Shown one piece after another: positions 16,392 to 25,822 of a stretch of DNA of 54,722 nucleotides. A program made the translations under genes and the position numbers. Position 1 is the first letter of the stretch; each line of letters opens with the position of its first letter. Origin of the DNA: Alphaproteobacteria bacterium (GTDB taxonomy: Bacteria > Pseudomonadota > Alphaproteobacteria > Rs-D84); NCBI GenBank assembly GCA_017528045.1, contig JAFXPG010000015.1, positions 1-54,722 on the forward strand, written 5' to 3'. Below the pieces are notes generated by a model. That model was not told the DNA's origin and made no database searches. It saw only the letters and a list, made by a program, of their open reading frames with translations.

Positions 16392-17450
16392 CTAATTCCA
16401 ACCAAATACGCGTGCTATATCATTCCACATAGTAAAAGCAAACAGCAACATGATTAAAACCCACCCCATAAGGATAGTATATTCCATTGCTTTGCCACCC
16501 AATTTACGATGTGTAATGGCTTCTATGATTAATATTAATAAATATCCACCATCTAATACAGGTAAAGGTAATAAATTTATTATTCCTAAATTTACAGAAA
16601 GCAGGGCAATTATAGATAAAAACGCAAATAATCCTATTTCTAATGCTTGACCTGATACTTGTGCAATAGTAATGAAAGATCCTAATTGTTTTGAAGAACG
16701 TTCACCAGTGATAATTTGTTTTAATACAATTAACAGATTTTTTGATTGATGATATGTTTCGCGTAAACCAGAATATATAGAACCAAAAAATCCTTTTTTT
16801 ACCAACATAGTTTTGCTGCCGTCTGCAATTAATCCCCAACGTTCAGCAGGAGCCAACGTTACATTAATCAAAGTTTTTTTGCGTGCTATTAAAACATCTG
16901 CATTATGTTTTGATGCTAATTCTTTTGCAATTATCAATTCACCCCAGTTATCTATACTGGTTTTTTCTATTTTCATAATTACATCGCCAGGTTTTATGCC
17001 AGCTTTGAAAGCAACACTGTCACGAACAACTTGACCAATTACAGGTAATTGAACGGTTTTTGGATGGAACATAAATGTTGCAGAATATATAAACCAAGCC
17101 AACATAAAATTCATAAAAACCCCAGCGCCAATAATTATGAATTGTTTCCATGCAGGAACAGACAAATAGTGTCCAACTTTTTTCTCTTTTGGCAAAGCTT
17201 TATATTTGTTGCGGTTGAACATGTCCTCTTGACCGTATATAGAAACATATCCACCCAAAGGTAAACAACATAATTTCCATACTGTATTATGTTTGTCTGT
17301 CCATTTAAAAAACGCAGGACCAAAACCAATTGAAAAAGCATCAACACGGACCCCCGCCCAACGTGCAGCCATAAAATGTCCTGCTTCATGAACAAATACA
17401 ACTACTCCTAAGACAACTAATAATGCAACAATAGTTAATACAGTATGCAT
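16392..17450 (-). CDS. rseP: Site-2 zinc metalloprotease RseP (RIP, M50)
   Basis: A 352-aa membrane protease. The zinc motif HEAGH is at residues 21-25 in the first membrane helix, and the second metal motif 'LPLPVLDGG' is at about 295-303. One PDZ domain lies between them (about 125-200, 'VAFKAGIKPGDVIMKIEKTS'), fewer than the two in E. coli RseP and typical of Alphaproteobacteria. It cleaves transmembrane anti-sigma factors and leftover signal peptides. Four membrane segments are visible. It sits between cdsA (12 bp upstream) and bamA (2 bp downstream), the conserved envelope-biogenesis order. Confidence 0.95.
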   Translation of the reverse strand: MHTVLTIVALLVVLGVVVFVHEAGHFMAARWAGVRVDAFSIGFGPAFFKWTDKHNTVWKLCCLPLGGYVSIYGQEDMFNRNKYKALPKEKKVGHYLSVPAWKQFIIIGAGVFMNFMLAWFIYSATFMFHPKTVQLPVIGQVVRDSVAFKAGIKPGDVIMKIEKTSIDNWGELIIAKELASKHNADVLIARKKTLINVTLAPAERWGLIADGSKTMLVKKGFFGSIYSGLRETYHQSKNLLIVLKQIITGERSSKQLGSFITIAQVSGQALEIGLFAFLSIIALLSVNLGIINLLPLPVLDGGYLLILIIEAITHRKLGGKAMEYTILMGWVLIMLLFAFTMWNDIARVFGWN

Positions 17451-17462
17451 GAAATAATTCCT

Positions 17463-18125
17463 TTAACTTATCATAAACCAAATTAATGGTAATACATAAA
17501 TCCAACCATCAAATCTGTCCAATATACCACCATGTCCTGGTAAAAGATTTCCAAAATCTTTTATACCCATGGTACGTTTGATATAACTGGCTGTTAAATC
17601 ACCGTACTGAGATAATAATGCTGCACTTATACCAATCCAAATTGCATTTGATAAATATCCACCAAATATTTTAAAGTAAAGTACAGACATTAATGTGCCA
17701 CAAAATATACCGCCAATTTGACCAGCCCAAGTTTTGTTTGCAGATATTTTTTCCCACATTTTATCACCACCAAACGTTTTGCCAAAAAACCAAGCACCAA
17801 CATCTGCACCAACAATAATCATTAACATCCATAACATTATCTTTGGACGTAGACCAACATAATAAGCTGCACTTAACATAATGATTAACCACATAGTAAA
17901 CATAAAATACAACACTGAATTTTTTTGAACATTTTCTATGCCAGATTTTACCATGCTGATAATCATTTCATATAATGCACCACACATTACTGCAACACCC
18001 AACCAACGTACAATGTGCATTTTTGGATAATATGCAGATAATAAAGCAACGACAACCAATATACCAATCATTATACCGGCTGTTAAAATACGTAAAGAAG
18101 TATTAGACATATCAGATATTTTCAT
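17463..18125 (-). CDS. cdsA: Phosphatidate cytidylyltransferase CdsA
   Basis: A 220-aa polytopic membrane protein that makes CDP-diacylglycerol from phosphatidate and CTP. The family signature near the C terminus is complete: 'GDLTASYIKRTMGIKDFGNL' followed by 'LPGHGGILDRFDGW', with the metal-binding Asp residues. About six membrane helices are visible. It is shorter than E. coli CdsA (285 aa), mostly at the N terminus, as in several alphaproteobacteria. It overlaps uppS by 4 nt (ATGA), so the two are translationally coupled. Confidence 0.95.
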   Translation of the reverse strand: MKISDMSNTSLRILTAGIMIGILVVVALLSAYYPKMHIVRWLGVAVMCGALYEMIISMVKSGIENVQKNSVLYFMFTMWLIIMLSAAYYVGLRPKIMLWMLMIIVGADVGAWFFGKTFGGDKMWEKISANKTWAGQIGGIFCGTLMSVLYFKIFGGYLSNAIWIGISAALLSQYGDLTASYIKRTMGIKDFGNLLPGHGGILDRFDGWIYVLPLIWFMIS

Positions 18126-18880
18126 TTTGTTTTCCCCGAATAATTTTTCTTTTTTCCACCGCCAAATCTGCGATCCCGTTTTTGATATTCATCCAAAATA
18201 TGTTGCCATAATTTTTCTGATCTTACCAAATCAGGCCAATGTTCTGGAATAAACAACAATTCAGCATAAGCCAATTTCCATAACAAGAAATTAGAAATTC
18301 TGTTTTCGTTGCTGGTGCGAACCATTAAATCCACAGGTAATAAATCACCGGTATCCATAAATGTTTCAAATGTTTCTTTATCTACCGGTTCACCATTTTC
18401 AATTGCAGCATTAACGGCACGAATAATTTCATCTTGACCGCCATAATTAAGTGCAAAAACTATAGTTCCTCCTGTGTTTTCAGAAGTAGATTCTTCCAAT
18501 TCATCGCATAATTTAGCCAATTTTTTAGGCAATCTATCACGAGAACCAACAACACGATAACGCAAATTCTTTTCCATTGCATGTTTCATGTTTTTCTTTA
18601 ATTCTGTATAAAATAAATCCATCAAGAAATCGACTTCTTCTTTTGTGCGATTCCAATTTTCTGTAGAGAAAATATAAAAAGTGATAGTTGAAACACCATG
18701 TGCAATAAACCAGTCACCAAAATTTTCAAAATTAGCAATTCCTGCACGATGCCCCATCAATGGTGGTAATCCACGTTTTTCTGCCCATCTGCGGTTGCCG
18801 TCACAAATAAAAGCGATGTGTTGAGGAATTTTTTTTGTTTCAACAACTTCATATTTATTTTTTTTCAGAAATTTAAACAT
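18122..18880 (-). CDS. uppS: Isoprenyl transferase (undecaprenyl diphosphate synthase)
   Basis: A 252-aa cis-prenyltransferase that makes the undecaprenyl carrier for cell-wall synthesis. The catalytic Asp is D27 in 'HIAFICDGNRRWAEKRGLPP' (the family has MDGNGRWA; here CDGNRRWA, a small variation). The C-terminal 'DLMVRTSNENRISNFLLWKL' and 'AYAELLFIPEHWPDL' are the conserved substrate-binding part. An AAGGAT ribosome binding site precedes the start. The gene lies 23 bp after frr and overlaps cdsA, the standard alphaproteobacterial order. A basic tail (GGGKKKNYSGKTK) is present. Confidence 0.95.
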   Translation of the reverse strand: MFKFLKKNKYEVVETKKIPQHIAFICDGNRRWAEKRGLPPLMGHRAGIANFENFGDWFIAHGVSTITFYIFSTENWNRTKEEVDFLMDLFYTELKKNMKHAMEKNLRYRVVGSRDRLPKKLAKLCDELEESTSENTGGTIVFALNYGGQDEIIRAVNAAIENGEPVDKETFETFMDTGDLLPVDLMVRTSNENRISNFLLWKLAYAELLFIPEHWPDLVRSEKLWQHILDEYQKRDRRFGGGKKKNYSGKTK

Positions 18881-18903
18881 AATTTATCCTTAATGAATAA
18901 AAT

Positions 18904-19464
18904 TTACACAGACATAATGTCGGCTTCTTTTTGTTTAGCCATAGCATCAACTTCATTTGCTCGTCCATCAAATACTTTTTGAATGTCTTCTTCGTATTTG
19001 CGTTGATCATCTTCAGAAATTTCTTTGTCTGTGACAGCACGTTTAATTTTTCCCATAGCATCTTGGCGAATATTGCGCATAGAAATTTTAGCTTCTTCTG
19101 CGTATTTACCAGCTACTTTAGTTAATTCACGACGACGTTCTTCTGTCAAAGGTGGCAAATTTAAACGAATAACACCACCAGCGGTCATAGGGTTTAATCC
19201 TAAACCGGAATCACGAATCGCTTTTTCAACGGCAGGTGCATTTGTAATATCCCACACTGTTACAGATAAAGTTTGTGTGTCCGGAGTTGATACAGTTGCA
19301 ACTTGATTTAATGGCATTTCAGAACCATATACTGGTACTTTTACACCATCTAATAAGTGTGTAGAAGCACGGCCTGTGCGTAATCCAGCGAATTCATTTT
19401 GTAAAACTTCTAATGTTTGAGCTGTTTTTTGTTCTACTTCAGATTTCAATATTTGATAATCCAT
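18904..19464 (-). CDS. frr: Ribosome recycling factor
   Basis: A 186-aa protein of standard length, with the three-helix-bundle and beta-sandwich pattern of RRF: 'EFAGLRTGRASTHLLDGVKV', 'AIRDSGLGLNPMTAGGVIRL', 'LPPLTEERRRELTKVAGKYA', 'RRDAMGKIK'-type 'RQDAMGKIKRAVTDKEISED'. With EF-G it splits post-termination ribosomes. In most alphaproteobacteria it follows rpsB-tsf-pyrH. Here the upstream neighbour is a divergent tRNA-Ala gene, so that block is broken and frr has its own promoter. AAGGAGTATTTAAT precedes the ATG. Confidence 0.97.
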   Translation of the reverse strand: MDYQILKSEVEQKTAQTLEVLQNEFAGLRTGRASTHLLDGVKVPVYGSEMPLNQVATVSTPDTQTLSVTVWDITNAPAVEKAIRDSGLGLNPMTAGGVIRLNLPPLTEERRRELTKVAGKYAEEAKISMRNIRQDAMGKIKRAVTDKEISEDDQRKYEEDIQKVFDGRANEVDAMAKQKEADIMSV

Positions 19465-19494
19465 ATTAAATACTCCTTCGATATTTATAAATCA

Positions 19495-19524
19495 AGATTA
19501 GCAAAATCATTTGACATTTGGCAA
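19495..19524 (-). promoter_or_regulatory. Putative frr operon promoter
   Basis: Minus strand: -35 TTGCCA (19524-19519), 18-bp spacer, -10 TAATCT (19500-19495), 31 bp upstream of the frr ATG. It overlaps the divergent tRNA-Ala promoter on the + strand, so the two may compete for RNA polymerase. Confidence 0.45.
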
Positions 19525-19539
19525 GAAGAAATATAGAAT
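19511..19539 (+). promoter_or_regulatory. tRNA-Ala/tRNA-His promoter
   Basis: Consensus -35 TTGACA (19511-19516), 17-bp spacer, -10 TAGAAT (19534-19539), 12 bp before the first base of tRNA-Ala. It probably drives both tRNA genes up to the terminator at 19730-19765. Confidence 0.75.
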
Positions 19540-19551
19540 ATTGTACCGCAT

Positions 19552-19627
19552 GGGGTTGTAGCTCAGTTGGTAGAGCACTTGCATGGCATGCAAGGGGTCG
19601 TCAGTTCGAGTCTGATCAGCTCCACCA
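19552..19627 (+). tRNA. tRNA-Ala (anticodon GGC)
   Basis: A 76-nt cloverleaf. Acceptor GGGGTTG pairs with CAGCTCC (one G-T), the D-arm contains TAGCTCAGTTGGTAGAGC, the anticodon stem CTTGC/GCAAG encloses loop ATGGCAT with anticodon GGC, and the T-arm has GTTCGAGTC. The 3' CCA is encoded. Confidence 0.95.
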
Positions 19628-19649
19628 ATAAATAAAACCCTAAAGTTAT

Positions 19650-19727
19650 GGCGGGTGTAGCTCAGTTGGTTAGAGCGTCGGTTTGTGGTACCGAATGTCG
19701 CCAGTTCGAATCTGGTCACCCGCCCCA
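19650..19727 (+). tRNA. tRNA-His (anticodon GTG)
   Basis: Acceptor GCGGGTG pairs with CACCCGC. The extra G at -1 (19650) faces C73, the mark of histidine tRNA. The anticodon stem TCGGT/ACCGA encloses TTGTGGT with anticodon GTG, and the T-arm is GCCAGTTCGAATCTGGT. CCA is encoded. Its 3' end is the source of several partial copies downstream (19885, 19983, 20912). Confidence 0.95.
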
Positions 19728-19729
19728 TA

Positions 19730-19765
19730 AATTAAAATACCGCCCAAAGTGGCGGTATTTTAATT
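19730..19765 (+). terminator. Terminator of the tRNA-Ala/His unit
   Basis: AATTAAAATACCGCC (19730-19744) pairs perfectly with GGCGGTATTTTAATT (19751-19765) across a 6-nt loop. The A/T flanks of this 15-bp stem provide a U-tract in either direction. Confidence 0.85.
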
Positions 19766-19773
19766 TATTCGGT

Positions 19774-19895
19774 GTGACCAGATTTTAGAACTGGCAGTAG
19801 CCAGTTCGACCCGCAGCAAAAAGGCGGAATAACGCCGGTTTGCCGTCAGGCAAATTTTGCAAGGGAGCGTAGCGACAGCGAAGCAATCTGGTCAC
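19774..19895 (+). repeat. tRNA-His-derived repeat element, copy 1
   Basis: GTGACCAGATT (19774-19784) and AATCTGGTCAC (19885-19895) form an 11-bp perfect inverted repeat enclosing exactly 100 bp. The right arm continues as ACCCG and is a direct copy of the tRNA-His T-arm/acceptor end (19709-19719). The left arm is its inverted copy. The body is clearly GC-richer than the surroundings, contains small hairpins (GGCG/CGCC, TTTGCC/GGCAAA), a T-loop-like CCAGTTCGA and the motif GCGAAGC at its right edge. It codes for nothing convincing. Confidence 0.75.
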
Positions 19896-19996
19896 CCGAT
19901 GCCGATTTTTACCGTAGCGTTAGCAATGATTAAAAATCGAGCATACCAAGTTTGTGTTAGGGGGGATTGTGTATTGAGAAAAGGTCACCCGCCCCA
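19885..19996 (+). repeat. Second partial unit between tRNA-His 3' copies
   Basis: GGTCACCCG at 19890-19898 recurs at 19983-19991, where it continues as GGTCACCCGCCCCA, identical to the tRNA-His 3' end including CCA. Between them lies a hairpin made of GATTTTTA and TAAAAATC around 19903-19938, with AGCG-rich loop sequence. This unit is stacked directly on copy 1, which suggests stepwise accretion. Confidence 0.6.
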
Positions 19997-20009
19997 TTAA
20001 ATTAAAAAA

Positions 20010-20023
20010 TGCCCGTTTGGGCA
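20010..20023 (-). terminator. Terminator after the histidine phosphatase gene
   Basis: On the minus strand TGCCC/GGGCA (20023-20010) forms a short stem followed by a T-run (ATTTTTTAAT), directly after the stop codon at 20027. Confidence 0.65.
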
Positions 20024-20026
20024 CTT

Positions 20027-20698
20027 TTATTTTGTACGCATCATTTTTTTGATAAATGCTAATGCAAGCAACAAAGGGTGTTTCTTTACAAGCCAATCCG
20101 GTTTGTTAACCAGATTAAAAGTTTTTCCATCCCATTGTAATACAAAATAACCTGCATTTGGCATGCCGCCATTACTAAGGTTTGTGTATTGTGTTAATAT
20201 TGCACGTATTGCGCCACCGTGTGTTGCAATACCGATATTTTCAGCATCTGTATTTTTAACTATATTTTCCAATGAATCACAAATGCGCTTTTTAAATGCA
20301 TTAAAACTTTCACCATTTTGTGGCACATAATCACCGTCTGCCATTACAAGATACGGAATATATACGTCATTAGATGTTAAATCGATTGGTTTGTTTTTTC
20401 GTGCATGAATGAAATGTAAAACCTTGCCACAAAATACTCCAAGATTCCATTCGTGCAAACCATCATCAACAATAATATCTGTATTTCGTTTTTCGGCAAC
20501 AATCTGTGCGGTTTGTTTTGCGCGCGAAAGTTTAGATGTATAAATCACATCAAGGTGTACTTTCGATAATTGTTCTGCCAATGCGTGTGCCTGGGCGATG
20601 CCGTTTTTGTTCAATGGTATATCAATAATACCATGAGCACGGTTTGCAACGTTAAAATCTGTTTCACCATGTCGGAAGATATAAAGGTTTTTCGACAT
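20027..20698 (-). CDS. Histidine phosphatase (phosphoglycerate mutase-like) family protein
   Basis: A 223-aa cytosolic protein. The phospho-accepting motif is RHGET in 'NLYIFRHGETDFNVANRAHG', with the second His in 'IGIATHGGAIRAIL'. The Glu of the active site is in 'LHEWNLGVFCGK'. Members include cofactor-dependent phosphoglycerate mutases and broad phosphatases such as CobC and GpmB. The short length and lack of the extra PGM insert favour a GpmB/CobC-like phosphatase, substrate unknown. An AAGGAG ribosome binding site precedes the ATG. The gene is bracketed by copies of the tRNA-His 3' end, so it may have arrived as a tiny island inserted at that tRNA. Confidence 0.85.
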   Translation of the reverse strand: MSKNLYIFRHGETDFNVANRAHGIIDIPLNKNGIAQAHALAEQLSKVHLDVIYTSKLSRAKQTAQIVAEKRNTDIIVDDGLHEWNLGVFCGKVLHFIHARKNKPIDLTSNDVYIPYLVMADGDYVPQNGESFNAFKKRICDSLENIVKNTDAENIGIATHGGAIRAILTQYTNLSNGGMPNAGYFVLQWDGKTFNLVNKPDWLVKKHPLLLALAFIKKMMRTK

Positions 20699-20802
20699 AA
20701 AAACTCCTTAAAAGAGGTACATATATAATTATTATATGTCTGTGCCGGATTTTCAAGTTTTAAAATTCATCCCTTGCTTTTTTATCAGACTATAATCGTT
20801 GC

Positions 20803-20935
20803 GACCAGATTAAAGAAATGGTGTCCGCCAGTTTGGCCCGCAGGTGAGAGGCAGACGGAAGTATGCCGGTGAGCAAAGCGAACGAACCAAGGGAGTGAAG
20901 CATAGCAAAACAATCTGGTCACCCGCCCCATAAAT
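20803..20935 (+). repeat. tRNA-His-derived repeat element, copy 2
   Basis: GACCAGATT (20803-20811) and AATCTGGTC (20912-20920) again enclose exactly 100 bp. The right arm runs on to 20935 and is identical over 24 bp to the tRNA-His 3' end plus the first downstream bases. The body is alignable with copy 1 (shared GCCAGTT, CCCGCAG, GCCGG, CCAAGGGAG-like segments) but much diverged. The interval 20699-21019 holds this element and the terminator at 20966-21000; I see no gene in it. Confidence 0.75.
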
Positions 20936-20965
20936 GTAAAAAATATCCATTGTATAAATAAATAT

Positions 20966-21000
20966 AAAAAAAGCACCGTCAAATTTGGCGATGCTTTTTT
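20966..21000 (-). terminator. Terminator after the outer-membrane protein gene
   Basis: AAAAAGCA...TGCTTTTT arms (20966-20973, 20992-20999) with an imperfect inner stem (CCGTC/GGCGA) around AAATTT. T-runs lie at the ends in either direction. It follows the stop of the minus-strand gene at 21020. Confidence 0.65.
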
Positions 21001-21019
21001 TTAGAAAAAATATGAATAA

Positions 21020-22366
21020 TTAAAATCTGTACATAAAGCCGATTTTAAACATTGGGACCATACCATAATCTTCCAAGAAATCATTGATATCTTTGATGGC
21101 ATCTTTTTTATCTTTTTCGTAATCTTCCCATGCTTTATCGATATCTCTTTGAATACCTTTCTTTGCCTTATCAGATTCTGTATTCCATTCTTTTTTGATA
21201 TCGTTGATTGTTTTTGTTAATTCTTTTGAACCATAATTGGTTATCAAAGTTTTAATCCATGGTGCTGTTTCTGATGTTGGAACATCACTTGGTTCATTTA
21301 AGAATTTGATAATATCATCACCCAAGGCTGAAGGGTCAATTGCAGGTAAATCGATATCATAATTAGTTTTTACACTGTTAATGAAATCGCCATATTCTGT
21401 GGCTTTTTGTTGTAAAATATCATGTGCTGCTATACCAACAGTATCGTGAACGATAGTATCAACATCTGGTTTTTTTGCACCGTGTAAAATTTCGACCATT
21501 TCACCATTTGAATTTACACCATGCATTTCATAGCGTCCTTTCAATATGAAATCTTGGTCTTTTATATTCTTTTCGGTTACTTTTGGTGCTTTTGCAAATA
21601 CTACACCTGCATCCATAAAGAATTTAAAGCCACGCCATATACCCAAATCAAATCCTAAACCAGCATAAGGTCCATGATATTTCCAATGAAAATCAGCACC
21701 AATGCGACTGCCTTTTTCAATTTGTGCATGCAAAATATCTTGTTGTTCTTTATTACCGATTTTATATCTGTAATCGATATCATTATTTATATTGGCGTTC
21801 ACTTTTATATCAAAATCACCAAAATAATAACCACCGGTTAAACGTATACCACCCAAGAACCAAGTATCTGCAAATGGATAAAAATCAATCAACAATCCCA
21901 TATTTTGATTTTTAATTTTTAAATCTAAATCTACGGCATTTTGACCAATTTTTATAGGTTCATCTTTATCATCTTCAAAAGCATCTATTTTCACTTTCTT
22001 GTTGGAAAAATCAGACATTTTTACATCAAAACCCATAATTTTTCCATGAGCATCAAGTTCATATTGATTTTTTCCTTTGTCGCTTAGACCTTCTTTGTCA
22101 GACAATGAAGCGTTTAAATGTAATTCAGATGCAATTGTAAAGTCTGCACGGATACCAAAACGACGTCCCAGCCAAGTCCCGGCATTTTTATTAACATATC
22201 CAACGAATACGTTATATCCGGTTAAAGGCGTTACCAATGGAATACCTACACCAAATTCATAGCCAGATAATTTGCTTTTATATTCTGGTTTTTGTTCAGC
22301 ATATGCGCCAGTTGCAAGCATAGCTAAAGCAACCGCAGCGCAAGATGTTTTTGCATGTGATTTCAT
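21020..22366 (-). CDS. Outer-membrane beta-barrel-like protein, unknown
   Basis: A 448-aa protein. The signal peptide (CAAVALAMLATGAYA, cut before E24) is followed by alternating beta strands ('YEFGVGIPLVTPLTGYNVFV', 'GIRADFTIASELHLNASL', 'DTWFLGGIRLTGGYYFGDFD'). A helical insert of about 160 aa (residues about 270-435, rich in Lys/Asp) comes before the last strand 'VPMFKIGFMYRF', which ends in Phe as barrel proteins do. Several strand patterns resemble small alphaproteobacterial surface barrels. The long charged insert may be periplasmic or surface exposed. I do not recognise a named family. It is followed by its own terminator. Confidence 0.6.
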   Translation of the reverse strand: MKSHAKTSCAAVALAMLATGAYAEQKPEYKSKLSGYEFGVGIPLVTPLTGYNVFVGYVNKNAGTWLGRRFGIRADFTIASELHLNASLSDKEGLSDKGKNQYELDAHGKIMGFDVKMSDFSNKKVKIDAFEDDKDEPIKIGQNAVDLDLKIKNQNMGLLIDFYPFADTWFLGGIRLTGGYYFGDFDIKVNANINNDIDYRYKIGNKEQQDILHAQIEKGSRIGADFHWKYHGPYAGLGFDLGIWRGFKFFMDAGVVFAKAPKVTEKNIKDQDFILKGRYEMHGVNSNGEMVEILHGAKKPDVDTIVHDTVGIAAHDILQQKATEYGDFINSVKTNYDIDLPAIDPSALGDDIIKFLNEPSDVPTSETAPWIKTLITNYGSKELTKTINDIKKEWNTESDKAKKGIQRDIDKAWEDYEKDKKDAIKDINDFLEDYGMVPMFKIGFMYRF

Positions 22367-22393
22367 GGCTTTTTCACCAATTTGTTTAAAAGA

Positions 22394-22864
22394 TTATTTT
22401 TTTTCTGTTTTTACTTCGGCTGTTGCTTCTGTTTTTGTTTCTGCTTTTACTTCAGCTTTTTGTTCGGATTTAACTGTTTTTGCAGCCTTTGCAGCTTTAG
22501 CAGGTTTTACTTCTGCTGGAACAGAATCAGGAATTTGTGGTAAATCTAATACAGGTGTTACATCACCAATTCCCCAAACGTTTGTGCATTCACGAGACAT
22601 AATTGGGAAATACAAAGCATAATCTGTATCTACATAAGATAATTTTTTAATTTTTGCATCTTTAACAGCTGTTGCTAAAGAATTGTCACCAAATGGAATA
22701 ATTCCAAACAAATTAGTTTGGCAAGAAGAACCTGTTTTGTTAATTGCAGACCAATCAACAGTTGTTAAGTCCATTTCAGTATACAAACCTTCGTTGTTTA
22801 CAGGTGTGCCATATACGCATGCACCCAAAGCTAATGCTGATAATACAGAAAGTGTTTTTTTCAT
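22394..22864 (-). CDS. TRL-like family lipoprotein with Ala/Lys/Glu-rich tail
   Basis: A 156-aa protein. The start ATG at 22864 follows TTAAAAGGAAAAAAT and begins a lipoprotein signal (KKTLSVLSALALGACVYGTP, lipobox ALGAC). Residues about 20-105 follow the TRL-like pattern: Gly/Cys-containing strand, 'LFGIIPFGDNSLATAVKDAK', 'IKKLSYVDTDYALYFPIMSR', and a terminal 'CTNVWG'. The last 50 residues are a low-complexity repeat of Lys, Ala, Glu, Val and Thr, like a spacer or peptidoglycan-facing linker. The function of TRL-like proteins is not known. It lies 27 bp upstream of the outer-membrane barrel gene on the same strand, so they may be co-transcribed. Confidence 0.7.
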   Translation of the reverse strand: MKKTLSVLSALALGACVYGTPVNNEGLYTEMDLTTVDWSAINKTGSSCQTNLFGIIPFGDNSLATAVKDAKIKKLSYVDTDYALYFPIMSRECTNVWGIGDVTPVLDLPQIPDSVPAEVKPAKAAKAAKTVKSEQKAEVKAETKTEATAEVKTEKK

Positions 22865-22955
22865 ATTTTTTCCTTTTAATTTGTTTAACACGATTGTAAT
22901 CATAGCAGGAGCATAGGAATATATTCAACAAAAAAATATTATGATGTGTAAAAAT

Positions 22956-22983
22956 TTGACTTTATATTTTGTGGGTATAAAAT
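22956..22983 (+). promoter_or_regulatory. Promoter of the SIMPL-domain gene
   Basis: -35 TTGACT (22956-22961), 16-bp spacer, -10 TAAAAT (22978-22983), about 28 bp before the ATG at 23012. Confidence 0.5.
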
Positions 22984-23011
22984 GATACTGTTCAAGAAAA
23001 GGGGGATTTTT

Positions 23012-23758
23012 ATGAAAGTATCAGAAAAATTTAAAAATATGCCAACAATTTGGGTCGTTATTTTGGCTTTTGGTTTTGCTTTAGCAGGATTTTTTATTGG
23101 AAACGGTGTTTATAAGTCTTTGGCACGCAGAACTGTGACAGTAAAAGGTTTGGCAGAAATGGATGTTGTGGCAGATACTGCTGTTTGGTCTATAAAATTT
23201 AATCGTGTTGGCAGTGATTTGGCACGTGTTCAATCTGCAATAGATGAAGATATTAATAAAACACATAAATTTTTAACTGATAATGGTTTTAAAGATTCTG
23301 AACTACAAAATTTACGTGTCCAGGTTCGTGATAAATTTGCTGGTTATAGCGATGCACAAAGAAAAGACGAAGAAGCCAATGACAGATATGTAATTGAAAC
23401 AGGTGTTATGGTGCGTTCTAATTCTGTTGAATTAGTTGATGCTGTTTCCAGAAAAATGGGTGATTTAGTGCGGCAAGGTGTGACCGTAACAGAAGATTAT
23501 GCCGGACCAATATACATATTTAATGGCCTTAATGATATTAAAATAAAAATGATAGAAACAGCAACGAAAAATGCAACTGCTGCGGGCGAACAATTTGCAA
23601 AAGATGCAAATGCTAAATTGGGAAAAATTCAATCTGCAAATCAAGGTTTGTTTTCTATTTCTGCCCGTGATCAAGTTGATGCGTGGTCTGATAATGAAAA
23701 ACAAGCAATAAATAAGCGGGTTCGTGTTGTTACAACAATAACATTTTATTTAAGATAA
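23012..23758 (+). CDS. SIMPL-domain (DUF541) envelope protein
   Basis: A 248-aa protein with one N-terminal membrane anchor (WVVILAFGFALAGFFIGNGV) and a periplasmic SIMPL domain: 'RRTVTVKGLAEMDVVADTAV', 'W.I.F' strand, and near the C terminus 'ARDQVDAWSDNEKQAINKRV' followed by 'RVVTTITFYLR', the typical ending. The start at 23012 is chosen for AAAGGGGGA upstream, and the ORF could extend 10 codons further upstream. Bacterial SIMPL proteins (YggE, BP26) are linked to oxidative stress or form channel-like oligomers, but the activity is not settled. It is monocistronic with its own promoter and terminator. Confidence 0.8.
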   Translation: MKVSEKFKNMPTIWVVILAFGFALAGFFIGNGVYKSLARRTVTVKGLAEMDVVADTAVWSIKFNRVGSDLARVQSAIDEDINKTHKFLTDNGFKDSELQNLRVQVRDKFAGYSDAQRKDEEANDRYVIETGVMVRSNSVELVDAVSRKMGDLVRQGVTVTEDYAGPIYIFNGLNDIKIKMIETATKNATAAGEQFAKDANAKLGKIQSANQGLFSISARDQVDAWSDNEKQAINKRVRVVTTITFYLR

Positions 23759-23761
23759 ATA

Positions 23762-23782
23762 AAACCGCCACAATGGCGGTTT
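23762..23782 (+). terminator. Terminator after the SIMPL gene
   Basis: AAACCGCCA (23762-23770) pairs with TGGCGGTTT (23774-23782), followed by TTTTATTTT. Confidence 0.85.
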
Positions 23783-23794
23783 TTTATTTTATAA

Positions 23795-25819
<2,025 letters not shown>

Positions 25820-25822
25820 ATT

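Noticed and set aside
19507..19728. 73-codon minus-strand frame over tRNA-Ala and tRNA-His
   Set aside because: It is antisense of two tRNA genes and has no plausible start signal.
20785..20982. 65-codon frame on the minus strand in the His repeat copy 2
   Set aside because: It lies wholly in the repeat element and its flanks, has no ribosome binding site, and the other copy of the element does not keep it.
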